This document shows positions 1-8,675 of a stretch of DNA of 14,284 nt, in pieces; the stretch's first letter is position 1, and each line of letters begins with the position of its first letter. The DNA comes from Entamoeba histolytica HM-1:IMSS (lineage: Eukaryota > Evosea > Mastigamoebida > Endamoebidae). The notes under the pieces are model-generated. The model was not told where the DNA came from. It made no database searches and was given only the letters and a program-made list of their open reading frames with translations. The stretch is taken from positions 3,562 to 17,845 of the forward strand of contig NW_001914908.1 of assembly GCF_000208925.1 (NCBI RefSeq). Direction: 5' to 3'. A program made the translations under genes and the position numbers.

Positions 1-81
1 GGTGAAGATGCTGGTCAAACAGTAAAACATATTCATCTCCATATTCTTGGAGGAAAAAAACTTGCTTGGGATAAATTATAA
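1..81 (+). CDS. HIT-family (HINT-like) protein, C-terminal end only
   Basis: The window opens inside a gene. Frame 1 reads 26 codons and stops with TAA at 79-81. The fragment contains HIHLHIL, which fits the histidine-triad signature HxHxHxx, preceded by GQTVK and followed by LGGKKLAW. That arrangement (GQ.V.H.H.H.LGG...W) is typical of the HINT/PKCI branch of nucleotide hydrolases that cleave AMP-lysine and related phosphoramidates. The middle histidine of the triad is the family's catalytic nucleophile. Only the last active-site strand and the C-terminal tail are visible. The start, the adenosine-binding part and the promoter lie upstream of the window. Assignment to the HIT superfamily is firm; assignment to HINT rather than another branch is likely because of the C-terminal Trp-containing tail. 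Confidence 0.88.
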   Translation, partial: GEDAGQTVKHIHLHILGGKKLAWDKL

Positions 82-110
82 TTTATTTCTCTTTTTTCTT
101 TTGTTTTTGA
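79..110 (+). terminator. 3' end / polyadenylation region of the HIT gene
   Basis: The stop codon overlaps a TAATTT stretch and is followed at once by a pyrimidine tract (about 87-107, mostly T with a few C). Entamoeba 3' ends usually show TA(A/T)TT close to the stop, followed by a T-rich tract. This placement is inferred from that pattern; no mRNA evidence is available. Confidence 0.4.
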
Positions 111-2680
111 TTTAAAGGAACCAATGTCATTCTTTTGTGCTTTTTCTTATATCCAACTTTTAGTTTTATTTAATAAATAAGAATTGGGTTGTAACTTTAT
201 CTTTCTTTGGCTGGTTTTTACTTATTATTTTTTTTTGTAAATTATGTTAAAGATAAAGAAAATGTGTAACAATACAATATAAATATTTAGTATTTCAATT
301 GTGTGGAAGAATTAATTAAGTTTATGTCATTAGTAAATGATAATTATTTACTTATTATAATACTTTATTTTTTTGATTTTAATTATGAAAATGGTTTTAG
401 AGATATAAAAATTGTGATACGGAATTATTTATCCTTGAGTGTAATTAATCGTATTTATTATTTTTAATACAAACTACCTTTATATCTTTGAAATAATGAT
501 TCATAACATTCAAAAAGAAGAGTGTTGTTTTTTTATATTGTTATTAGTTTCATTTAATACGTTTAATACTTTGATACTTTAAATGCTTGTTTCATAGACA
601 ATTTAAATTTATTTGCTATCAGAAATTTCATTAATGTCAGTTTAATAAGTAATATAACAACCAAACTAAATGGCATTACTTACAATATCGAATTTTACTT
701 AGAACTGTTAGAACAATTTTTGGTGATGAAATAGTATCAGAAATAATCTATAATGTCTTATAGTTATATTGTCATTTTATTGTATTGATACAATAAATGA
801 GAATAGAAGTTAAAGAAATTTCAAATAATAAATGCTGAATTGCACAATAAAATACATATAATTATAAGAATGAAATTATATTGATACAGTTAATGTAGTA
901 ATATTTAAATATCATTTCTACATGATAAGTATTGTTTTGTAGAATAAGTAAATCAGATGAAATTAGTTTCGTACAGAATTGTTGAAATGTAAACAAAATA
1001 CAATGTCAATATGATTTTATAATATGTTATAGTCATACATACTGAAAGATAACAAAAATATTTAACAGTGTAAGATATTTGAAGTTCAAATATTTATGTA
1101 TTTGATATAAATAATTGAAATATCAACTCATTTGAAGTGAATTACGATACAGTACAAATCATTAATACTTATACTCTTTCAACAAGCAATATAACAAAGT
1201 AAACATATGATAATATTAACAATGTTTATAATAACTTAATGAAACACTGATGTGTATGAAAAGTATATTAATATTTTATTATCAAGTTAGTCTTTTTATT
1301 GTTTAAAAGTGTTGTAGTCATATGTTTTTTTTCAAATTGTATAAACTTTTATGAGTAACTGAATAAAAGAAAATACAAAATATATTAATTAAACACAAAT
1401 TAATTTATGTTAAAGTGAACAAAATGGAGTTATTTAACAAATGAATATTCTAAGAATGAAAAAAAATGAAAATACACGTTTTTGAACAAGAAAAATGAAT
1501 AGAGAGATAAATAAATAGTTATAAATCATGTAATAAATAATTAAGCATGAAATTTAAATAATAAAAACGTAGTATGTTGAAATATATATAAATAAGATGT
1601 TGTGAAATAAAAAGTTATTTGTGCAAAAAAAGAATGAAAATATATATGTTGAGAATTGACTTTTCCATTAATCAAATGATTAAATAAACTACCAAACTTC
1701 AATTTAAATGATATTGTCAATAGTATTCTTACTATTTTAAACAAGTTAATAAAAATATAAACATAATATTTTATTTGGATATTCTAATTTTCAAATACGT
1801 TAATTCTTATTAAAGCTACTTTAAATCTTCACACATATTATTATAAACTGGAACAAACAACGAACTAAATGATGTTTTGATTAAGAACGAATAAACCATT
1901 ATTCTTCTTAGAATGAAAGAGTTTTTTTGAAGATCAAAAAGTTTCTGCTAATTAATTTGTATCAATAAGAAATGAAAAAAGAAACACTCTTTAGATTCTT
2001 TCCATTGGTTTGTTATTGTATAATTTAATTTACTCTTATAAAGAAATAACAAGAATTTAACAATAAAAACAATCATTTATATAACCGAAAACTAAATTAA
2101 AATTGACAGTCATTTGCTTGATAGAGTTATTTATGGTGTTATATTAAAAATGAAGAAATATAATAACATAGAACTTCACTATTGGAAGATGGAAATATTC
2201 TTTTGTCTCAAAACTATAAAAAGAAATTAAAAAAAGAGAATGAAAGTGATATTCAAAAAAGAGTAATTAACAATGAATAATAAAAGAATAAAGAGATGTT
2301 ATATCAACATTAAAGAGATGTTATACAACGAATAAACGACACATAAAGTAATATTATTAGCTATTTGAATAATACAAATAATCTTTGTTATCCTATGTTC
2401 AATTGTTTAAACAAAAATAACAATTTCTTCAAATGTTACATGTTATTGAATAAAAGAAAATATTAAGTTAGAGCAAATGTAACATTGAATAGAATTTCTA
2501 TAAGATAATGGTAATAATTAGTTTTTTCATCAAACAAATTGTGTTAATTATAAAATTAAAGTATTATTTTTATTTGACTCTGAGCTTTAAAGAACAACCC
2601 ACACCACAAACACTTTATGAACTGACTTGAACTGCTACACCATATTCAATTCATTATTATGTTGTTCTAATTTAGAATGA
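111..2680. other. AT-rich intergenic region without a recognisable gene
   Basis: About 2.6 kb of AT-rich DNA. No reading frame in either strand shows a family motif, and open stretches stay near the length expected by chance at this composition; the longest I traced is about 55 codons at 567-734 (plus). A minor local duplication is visible: AAAGAGATGTTATA followed by (T)CAAC occurs at 2290-2308 and again at 2312-2329. A less AT-rich patch lies at 2575-2650. I see no RNA gene or structured repeat here. Confidence 0.5.
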
Positions 2681-3167
2681 GAAAGGATTAAATCACTTGT
2701 ATTTGTTATACCTATTAAAAATACTCTAATTAAACAAACATCAACTATGGATAAGTTATTACAATGTCTTTCATACAAAGGATGCTGTTAAAAACAAAAC
2801 CATCACAACACTGTTTTCCAATTTCCTTTTAACCAAAATACCCTATGAATAATGGCTTAATACTGAAGATAGTGAATAAACATAATAACATTCTTCATAA
2901 ATAAGATTTAAAATGAAGTCTAATATTGATTTGTTGATATTAATAATATACAACAAACAAACTCTTTAAATGTTAGTTGTTCTTTTTTAATGAGACTGTT
3001 GAAGCATCAAATTCGTTGATATAAATGGAAATAACATTAAACATATTCTAATAGGTGGTGAGCGTCAAAATAAGAAAAGACAATGTGGATTTATCACAGA
3101 ACCATCAAGTGTAATTAGAATGTTAAAAAGTTCATCAGAAATGGAAATAAACCATTATCTTCTATAG
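2681..3167 (+). pseudogene. possible relic of an unidentified gene
   Basis: Three short coding-like stretches lie on the plus strand in different frames and are less AT-biased than their surroundings. One is about 35 codons ending in TAA near 2790, and a second, shifted, runs across about 2746-2847. The third is a 54-codon frame at 3003-3167 containing KHILIGGERQNKK and CGFITEPSSVIRMLK. Together they could be the remains of one frame-broken gene. I recognise no family. Open stretches of this length arise by chance in such DNA, so this is a weak call. The BAG/Hsp20 gene ends convergently at 3244. Confidence 0.2.
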
Positions 3168-3243
3168 AGTCAGATAAAATGAATGTACTTTCTTAAAAGT
3201 TAAAGTGTTAACAAAACAAATACAATTAATAAATATCATTTGT

Positions 3244-4854
3244 TTACCAGAATGAGTCATATGGATCATTATATCCATCATTATAATCATTCATACCAAA
3301 TCTTGGATATATACTTCTTCTTGTTTCTTGCTTTCTTGGTAAATTCACTTGAAGAATACCTTCGTCATAATTAACTGTGATATTCTTAATGTCAATATCT
3401 TCTGGAATTTCATACAATTGACTAAATGTTCCAAATCTTCCAGTACAATATTTCATTACAATCTCTGCAAGGTCTTCATCACTGATATTACCCATTCGTT
3501 GTTTGATAGTTCTTATAATCATATTCATTTCATTGTCATTTGGTTTTTTAACTCCACTAACTTTCAAATATCCATTCTTCGTGATATTAACATCAATGTC
3601 TTCATCTTTTAATCCTGCTATTGTACCATAAACAATGACATTATTTCCTCTGTCACTAACTTGGAATTTAACACTCATTTTCAATTTGCTCCAATCAATC
3701 ATTTCTCTAATTCTTTCTGAACTACTTTTCTTCTCCAATTCTATTGCTTTTTCTTCTTCCTTACTTTCTTCTTCTCTTTCACTTTGTGTTTTCTTTGGTC
3801 GAACATATCGTTGGTTTTGTTGTTTTCCTATTCCACTTTTTCTTTTCATTTCTTCCTCTTTCTTTTTCTTTAATTCCTTAATTGCCTTTTCTTTCTCCTC
3901 TTCTTCTTTTCTTTTTTCCTCTTCTTCCATTGCTTGTTTTTGTTTTTCAATTTCTTCTACTCTCTTTTCTACTTTCATCTTTGTGACTCTTAACCTCTTG
4001 AGCATTCCTTCAATCTCATCCAATTCATCTTGAATTTGAATTACTAAGTCTTTTCTTTTCTTACGATTTTCCTCATTTAATCCAACAAACCCATCTAAAT
4101 CCATTAACACTTTCATATTCATCTCATTTACTTCAATCCCATTTTTAATCATATTTTCACATTCTTTCACTGCCTTTTCTTGTTTCATCAAATACTCTAC
4201 ATCTTCTCCATGTTCTTCAAAAACCTTTTTGAACGCTGTGTATTTTCTTTTGATTTTGTCTAACTCAACATCAAGACTTTTCATCTTTTCTTCAAACTCC
4301 CTATTTACTCTCTCTTCTTCTGTTTCTTTAGGAATTTCTTTCTCCTCTGTTTTGTTTCCTTCACTGATTGGAATATTTGTCATTTCTGGTGTTGTACTTT
4401 CTTGTTTCTTCTCTTCTTCCATTCTCATATTTTCATTGATGCACTCCACAATATTGTTACGAATCTTCTGTGCCATTTGTGTAATTCTTTTAATTGCCTT
4501 ATTACTTACATATTTCTTTATATTCTCATTCATTAAAACATCCATAATGTCTTTCAATAATTCAACTGCACTACTCTCTTGTTCTTCATAGACTTTCTTA
4601 ATGTCTGTCTCATCAATCTTGACTTGTTCTCTGAACGTACATCCAACGAATGTCTTCATGTTCTCATCATTTGGATTATCAAGAACCTCTCCAATGACTT
4701 CTTTACTTGGAATGACAATTTCCTCATTTTGGTGATTCTGATGGACATATTCAACAACCTTGACTAGTCTGTTTAATCTGACAACCTTCTCATGTGTCAA
4801 TTCTCCTCGATATTGTCGTAGTAATTCTACGGTAAATTCTACTCTATTTATCAT
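3244..4854 (-). CDS. BAG-domain / Hsp20 (alpha-crystallin) fusion protein
   Basis: Single open frame of 536 aa, stop TAA at 3246-3244. Residues 1-145 are helical and unassigned. Residues about 197-285 read as a BAG domain, the three-helix module that binds the Hsp70 ATPase domain and releases nucleotide: they contain MDLDGF and NRKKRKDLVIQIQDEL. Arg267 and Gln275 keep the eight-residue spacing of the Hsp70-contacting Arg/Gln pair of human BAG1. Residues 290-375 are a K/E-rich, probably coiled-coil or disordered linker. Residues about 390-507 resemble a small-heat-shock-protein core: GLKDEDIDVNI, YLKVSG, FSQLYEIPEDID and DEGILQVNLPRK match PGxxxEDI...LxIsG...F.LPe.vd and nGVLxvxLPK. A helical insert (about 438-472) sits where the dimerisation loop of the fold normally lies. 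A short Y/D-rich tail follows. Likely a cytosolic cochaperone; no signal peptide or membrane segment is seen. A further upstream exon is likely (see 4993-5141), which would lengthen the protein to 588 aa; otherwise the ATG at 4854 is the start. Confidence 0.85.
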   Translation of the reverse strand: MINRVEFTVELLRQYRGELTHEKVVRLNRLVKVVEYVHQNHQNEEIVIPSKEVIGEVLDNPNDENMKTFVGCTFREQVKIDETDIKKVYEEQESSAVELLKDIMDVLMNENIKKYVSNKAIKRITQMAQKIRNNIVECINENMRMEEEKKQESTTPEMTNIPISEGNKTEEKEIPKETEEERVNREFEEKMKSLDVELDKIKRKYTAFKKVFEEHGEDVEYLMKQEKAVKECENMIKNGIEVNEMNMKVLMDLDGFVGLNEENRKKRKDLVIQIQDELDEIEGMLKRLRVTKMKVEKRVEEIEKQKQAMEEEEKRKEEEEKEKAIKELKKKKEEEMKRKSGIGKQQNQRYVRPKKTQSEREEESKEEEKAIELEKKSSSERIREMIDWSKLKMSVKFQVSDRGNNVIVYGTIAGLKDEDIDVNITKNGYLKVSGVKKPNDNEMNMIIRTIKQRMGNISDEDLAEIVMKYCTGRFGTFSQLYEIPEDIDIKNITVNYDEGILQVNLPRKQETRRSIYPRFGMNDYNDGYNDPYDSFW

Positions 4855-4861
4855 CTCTTCT

Positions 4862-4992
4862 CTATGGTATTTTGTGCTTTCAGTTCTTCTTTTATTTAGC
4901 TTAACTCTTTGCTTCGTGTTTACACGTAATAGTTAATGCATTTATAGATTTTCCTCTTACCTTGTTTGTTTCTTCGTTATGTTACTACAAAC
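4862..4992 (-). other. predicted 131-nt intron upstream of the BAG/Hsp20 main exon
   Basis: On the minus strand the segment begins GTTTGTAG (from 4992) and ends CCATAG (at 4862), the Entamoeba GTTTGT...TAG pattern. Apart from the TAG inside the donor itself, this is the first TAG reached. Removing it joins codon CA|A in frame (Q-E-E) to the methionine at 4854, and 149 + 1618 nt of exon gives an exact multiple of three. An imperfect palindrome (4915-4926) lies inside. This is inference from sequence only. The alternative is that 4855-4992 is simply 5' leader and promoter of a gene starting at 4854. Confidence 0.45.
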
Positions 4993-5141
4993 TGCTTTCT
5001 GTCTATTTTTGAAATTAAATGCCACGTGGATCCTTCAATCCAATGACACTTAGTTGTATGTGCGATTCTTGTCATTGAAACATCATTATAACTATTTGGA
5101 TGTGATAAATAAAGATGGAAATATAGAATTGTTATTTCCAT
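4993..5141 (-). CDS. probable first exon of the BAG/Hsp20 gene
   Basis: An ATG at 5141-5139 opens a 54-codon frame on the minus strand that would end at TAA 4979-4977 if unspliced. With the predicted intron at 4992-4862 removed, its 49 complete codons plus two bases continue in frame into the BAG/Hsp20 coding region. The peptide is unusually rich in His, Trp and Thr (TTKCHWIEGSTWHL is its core) and its second half is less AT-rich than ordinary intergenic DNA here. I recognise no domain in it. It is directly preceded by a promoter-like cluster with the GAAC element AATGAACT. Alternatives: a stand-alone 54-aa gene, an upstream ORF, or chance. A second in-frame ATG at codon 23 could also be used. 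Confidence 0.4.
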
Positions 5142-5142
5142 A

Positions 5143-5182
5143 ACGAATTAATTATGTTTGTTGTATTTATGGAAAGTTCATT
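5143..5182 (-). promoter_or_regulatory. candidate Entamoeba core promoter (GAAC element and TATA-like box)
   Basis: Reading on the minus strand, AATGAACT (5182-5175) is an exact match to the GAAC element described for Entamoeba protein-coding genes. CATAAATA (5171-5164) is TATA-like, and TTAATTCG (5151-5144) loosely resembles the initiator AAAAATTCA. The ATG at 5141 then follows with the very short leader typical of Entamoeba. A tandem GAAATAT repeat (about 5183-5199) sits just upstream. The spacing favours a transcript that starts here rather than next to the ATG at 4854. Confidence 0.4.
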
Positions 5183-5199
5183 TCATATTTCATATTTCA

Positions 5200-6665
5200 T
5201 TGTTCAAGTTTTCTTTAGACTATTACACCACATTAGGAATGTCTCTTCTTGTGTTTTCATCTGACGACTAATCATCAATTCACAAGAAAGAAATCAAATC
5301 ATATTGTACTTCGATTTGCATAACCATCTGAATATTGAACGTACATGTGTAATAAATGAATGTTCTCAATAAATAAGAGAGATACTAATTCATAATAAAA
5401 GAGCAAATACTTGTTGAGTATATTTCTTGATAGAGGATGGATAATGATAAGAAGATAATAAACAAATTAACAGAGAGTTTGTCATTAAATACTGAATAAA
5501 ACAAGAATAGTATTAATAGTGTTTGTCATTGGTTTGCTTAGTATAAGAAGTAATGTTCATATAAAATGAATATATTACAATATGAATAGTCAGAGTTACA
5601 AAATAATGAAATAAACATCATTCATAACAATAGAAATAATTAAATAAGTAATCAATACTTTCTGTTTGATATAGAACAAATCATAAACTATTGACATGAC
5701 TCTGCTTTCTGAACATATCTTAGTAGTCTTTATCTCTTTAATTCATAACAAAAGATAACAGAAACATTAAGTTGAAACCAAAATAATCTCATTTGAATAA
5801 CTGACACAACACATTGGTTGATACAAGTTGAAATAAATTCTTTTATAAACAATATATCTCAGAAATATGGTGAGTAACTTTGGGTTACTGTTTGAGTAAT
5901 AACCAACAACAACACATTTAATAATTCAAAAACAAACTAATGAACTTTGATAAATATTCTTTTTGATACAATTCATATCATAAATATTTTCCATGACTAT
6001 AACACTTCAATGAAGAAGAGTCTTTATCGTCTTATTTAGAGTAAGTCAATTGAATGAAAGAACATTACGTCTATATCAAATAATTTAGACGAATAGACAT
6101 ATTCTCTCTAAATCACTGTTGAGAGTATTTATCTCAGTATTAACTCATTGCCTCAGAAAAAAATAATGATACAATTGAATTAACAGTTGTTTGTTATTAT
6201 ATTAAAAACACATGTAAATAAAATTCACTAATTTCCATTATTCTTGTGTTTATTCATATTCTCTACCAAGAAAAACATTCATTAACTACATTCTTCCTTT
6301 TATAACTATGAAATGTACTCAAAAGTCAACATCAATGAAAGGGAAGTATATTATGAGAAGGTGAAATACGATATAAACATTATTATTATCTCAACAACAC
6401 TGAAAATGTATGGAATTATTGTTTGAAACAAACAATATCAACCCAACAAATCAAAACGTTATTATTTATTATGAAAACGAAAAAAACTCAAAATGGAGAT
6501 AATACAACACAACATCATTTAGTAATTCTATTCATTTTATTTCACAGATGAGTTACTCAAGTATTGATAAGTCTAGAAAGGTTTAGAAATGTTCCAAGAC
6601 TCAATAACACAAAATAGAAGTTAATATGAATTTTGTCATAATTTAATGAGAGAATAAAGAAAGGT
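5200..6665. other. AT-rich intergenic region between divergent genes
   Basis: About 1.5 kb separating the BAG/Hsp20 gene (leftward) from the F-box/WD40 gene (rightward). No reading frame with recognisable motifs. Two short inverted repeats are visible, AGTAAC/GTTACT (5873-5878 and 5884-5889) and CGTCTA/TAGACG (6068-6073 and 6086-6091). They are too short and AT-embedded to assign a role. No RNA gene seen. Confidence 0.5.
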
Positions 6666-6671
6666 AATAGG

Positions 6672-6686
6672 AAGAACTATAATTTG
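6672..6686 (+). promoter_or_regulatory. possible GAAC/TATA-like elements of the F-box gene
   Basis: AGAACTATAAT lies 30-40 nt before the ATG at 6711. It combines a GAAC core with a TATA-like stretch. The placement suits the short leaders of Entamoeba mRNAs, but the match is loose and the order of elements is compressed, so this is a low-confidence call. Confidence 0.25.
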
Positions 6687-6710
6687 GTAAGACAAAAGAA
6701 TCATAAGACA

Positions 6711-7982
6711 ATGGACTCCTTAAATTCTTCAATACTTCTAGATGTGAGCGAATTATTATCTACTATTTCTGCAAACATTTTATTGGATCTTCCAGTATTT
6801 TGTGAAGATACAACAGAACCATACTTTAGAGCACCAGCATCATTTCTGCCAATTAGAGAACGAAGAGAAGAAACGCTTCAAAATAGTGTTCCACTTTTAC
6901 AATTACCAGGATCAATAATAAGAGAAATACTAAAAACACTTGATGCAGAAGATGCAGTATCATTAGGAAGAAGTTGTAGACAATTACATGGGATTGTCTT
7001 TGGAGTAGAAGGTGAAAAGTATTGGGAAGACAAAGTTCAAGAGATTAAACCATCTATTAGTCTTTTTCAAAATAATAGAAAGGCAGCAGAAATATTTAGA
7101 CGATGTGCTACAATGAGAAAACATTGGAGACAAGCACAATACACACAACATACAATTGAAGGACATATGAGTTTAATTAAATGTATTGAGATAGAAGAAA
7201 AGAAAGGAATATTAGTAACAGGATCAAGTGATAAGAAAGTCAAAATCTGGAAGATTAATGAAAAGACATTGATTAATGAAAAGGTATTTAGTGGACAAAA
7301 TTGTGGAATTGTAGGATTATCATTAAATAATGATAATATTAGAATTGGATATAAAAATGGAGTTATTAAAGATATAAATATTGTTTCAGGAACTGCACAT
7401 GAAGTTGTTACTGGGTTTCAAGTTAATGGATTTACTTTTAATGAACAATTAGTCCTTGGATATGAAAGAACTGTAACTTTATTAGACCCAAATAAATTAG
7501 AAATAATAGGTGAATATCGTCAACATAAAAGACCAATTACATATTCTAAATTATTTAATTCTCAAATTGGAGTATCATCTTCATTTGATAAAACTGTAGA
7601 ATTTTGGGATATAAGAAATTTACAACAAACAGCAATTAGATTAAAAGGACATCATGCAGGTGTAAATCATTTTGATTTTATTGAAGATAAAATAATAACA
7701 TGTTCTAATGATAAAAGTATAATGGTATGGGATTATAGAAAACCTGAATTTCCTTTAAAAACATTACAAAATCATACAGGTGAAGTAATTTTTATTAAAC
7801 ATGAAAATGATAAAATTATTTCTTCTTCTAAAGATATGACTTTGTCTTTAATTGACTCTCAAAATTTTAGTCTTATTAATACTATAAATACACATTCAGT
7901 TGTTTCTTCTTTTACTTATGACGATAGGTATTTATTTTGTGGTTGTTCTTCAGGAGAATTAATGTTATTTGATTTTTCTTAA
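6711..7982 (+). CDS. F-box and WD40-repeat protein (candidate SCF substrate receptor)
   Basis: Protein of 423 aa. The ATG at 6711 is chosen because the frame upstream to its previous stop has only non-ATG codons such as TTG at 6684. An F-box-like motif spans about residues 62-97 (LQLPGSIIREILKTLDAEDA and an SCRQLH segment), the part that binds Skp1 in SCF ubiquitin ligases. A linker with Trp105 and Trp139 follows. The rest forms about seven WD40 blades starting near residues 148, 191, 231, 269, 311, 352 and 391. Blades 1, 4 and 5 are clearest (SSDKKVKIW, SFDKTVEFWDIR, SNDKSIMVWDYR); blades 2, 3, 6 and 7 lack the WD dipeptide. F-box plus propeller is the layout of Cdc4/FBXW receptors that recognise phosphodegrons, so a role in ubiquitin-dependent turnover is likely. 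The substrate cannot be read from the sequence. No signal peptide, membrane segment or intron is seen. It acts presumably in cytosol or nucleus. Confidence 0.87.
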   Translation: MDSLNSSILLDVSELLSTISANILLDLPVFCEDTTEPYFRAPASFLPIRERREETLQNSVPLLQLPGSIIREILKTLDAEDAVSLGRSCRQLHGIVFGVEGEKYWEDKVQEIKPSISLFQNNRKAAEIFRRCATMRKHWRQAQYTQHTIEGHMSLIKCIEIEEKKGILVTGSSDKKVKIWKINEKTLINEKVFSGQNCGIVGLSLNNDNIRIGYKNGVIKDINIVSGTAHEVVTGFQVNGFTFNEQLVLGYERTVTLLDPNKLEIIGEYRQHKRPITYSKLFNSQIGVSSSFDKTVEFWDIRNLQQTAIRLKGHHAGVNHFDFIEDKIITCSNDKSIMVWDYRKPEFPLKTLQNHTGEVIFIKHENDKIISSSKDMTLSLIDSQNFSLINTINTHSVVSSFTYDDRYLFCGCSSGELMLFDFS

Positions 7983-8030
7983 AAAGTTGTTTTTGTTTCT
8001 TTTTTTTTGTTTTTATAATTTTGTTTTTAA
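7980..8030 (+). terminator. 3' end / polyadenylation region of the F-box gene
   Basis: The stop TAA (7980-7982) is followed by a T-rich tract (7986-8028) with TATAATT near 8014-8020. This matches the TA(A/T)TT plus T-tract arrangement of Entamoeba 3' ends. It is inferred from pattern only. Confidence 0.4.
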
Positions 8031-8040
8031 TAACAAATAA

Positions 8041-8277
8041 TTATTGATGAAATAAATTTATAATACCAACAAAAGAAGCAAAAAATATTGTATTTAATTC
8101 TCCATTCTCTTTCATACTCTTTCTACATCTTTCAACTCTTCTTCTTGTCATTTCTCTATTATATTTAATTTGAAATGAACTATTCAATTTAAGACTTTTT
8201 TGTTTGTAAACTTCTTTCTTTTTTCTTAAATATTTTAGATAATTCTTCTTTGTTGATACTTTTTCTTTTATTCTACT
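8041..8277 (-). pseudogene. orphan 78-codon frame, possibly a 3' exon or gene relic
   Basis: On the minus strand a frame stays open for 78 codons, from just after a stop at 8280-8278 to TAA at 8043-8041. It is very basic (many Lys and Arg, e.g. REMTRRRVERCRKSMKENGE) and ends in a hydrophobic stretch (TIFFASFVGIINLFHQ). There is no ATG near its beginning; the only clear internal ATG would leave 36 residues. I found no GTTTGT donor just upstream on this strand that would make it a spliced last exon. It lies tail-to-tail with the F-box gene. No family is recognised. A chance frame remains possible at this base composition. Confidence 0.2.
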
Positions 8278-8280
8278 TTA

Positions 8281-8675
8281 TGACAATGGATCAAATGGAA
8301 CATTATTAATAAAGGAAAAGATACTATATTCGATGGAATTGGTTTAGATAGATTAAGTTCATTTCAATTGGAATTAAAGTTCATTTTGATAAATTAACAA
8401 TCAACTATTTCGATTCAAAAAGAAACTAAAAGTAACACACCAAATAAAAGTATTCAGACAAAATATCAGAGGAGATTATGTTTATTTGTTGTTAATGCTT
8501 GTAAGATGTTGTATCAACACATTTTTATATTTTCTTTTGATGAGAAATACACACTTCTTAGAGATTCTTTTTCAATGCAAAGAATATCAAATTATTTTGT
8601 CTGTGTTATTAAGTAATGTTCTTGACTCATTGAATGAAAATCAAACAAAACATAGAAAATCAACAACATAGAAGA
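8281..8675 (+). pseudogene. possible frame-broken coding relic, family unknown
   Basis: Two overlapping plus-strand frames are open here: 8398-8616 (72 codons) and 8393-8671 (about 92 codons). A shorter one near 8311-8392 contains DTIFDGIGLDRLSSFQLELK. The 8398-8616 frame looks the more protein-like (YQRRLCLFVVNACKMLYQHI, then FSFDEKYTLLRDSFSMQR), with mixed hydrophobic and charged residues. None begins at a well-placed ATG, and I recognise no domain. The segment is less AT-rich than the DNA on either side, consistent with a decayed gene, but chance is not excluded. Confidence 0.2.

Noticed and set aside
567..763. Overlapping plus-strand frames (567-734 and 653-763) as a gene relic
   Set aside because: Their lengths (55 and 36 codons) are within chance expectation for this AT content, and no motif or homologue is recognisable.
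2575..2650. Less AT-rich patch with CACACCACAAACAC, considered as a SINE fragment or RNA gene
   Set aside because: No fold, Pol III box or family end could be identified.
3635..4591. Plus-strand open frames opposite the BAG/Hsp20 gene, rich in Ser, Phe and Leu
   Set aside because: They are antisense shadows of the K/E-rich coding strand; no motif supports them.
4915..4926. Imperfect palindrome CGTGT-TT-ACACG as an operator
   Set aside because: It is short, single and lies within the predicted intron; nothing supports a binding role.
5022..5029. CCACGTGG palindrome, a possible E-box/G-box upstream of the BAG/Hsp20 gene
   Set aside because: It falls inside the predicted first exon (codons for Ser-Thr-Trp), so coding constraint is the simpler explanation; no regulator is implied.
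5172..5184. Partial heat-shock element (GAAnnTTC) upstream of a chaperone gene
   Set aside because: Only two alternating units; the third is TTC rather than GAA. It also overlaps the GAAC element. Too weak to claim.
6684..6710. Nine-residue N-terminal extension of the F-box protein from TTG
   Set aside because: TTG is not a normal start in a eukaryote, and a good ATG follows at 6711 with promoter-like sequence just before it.
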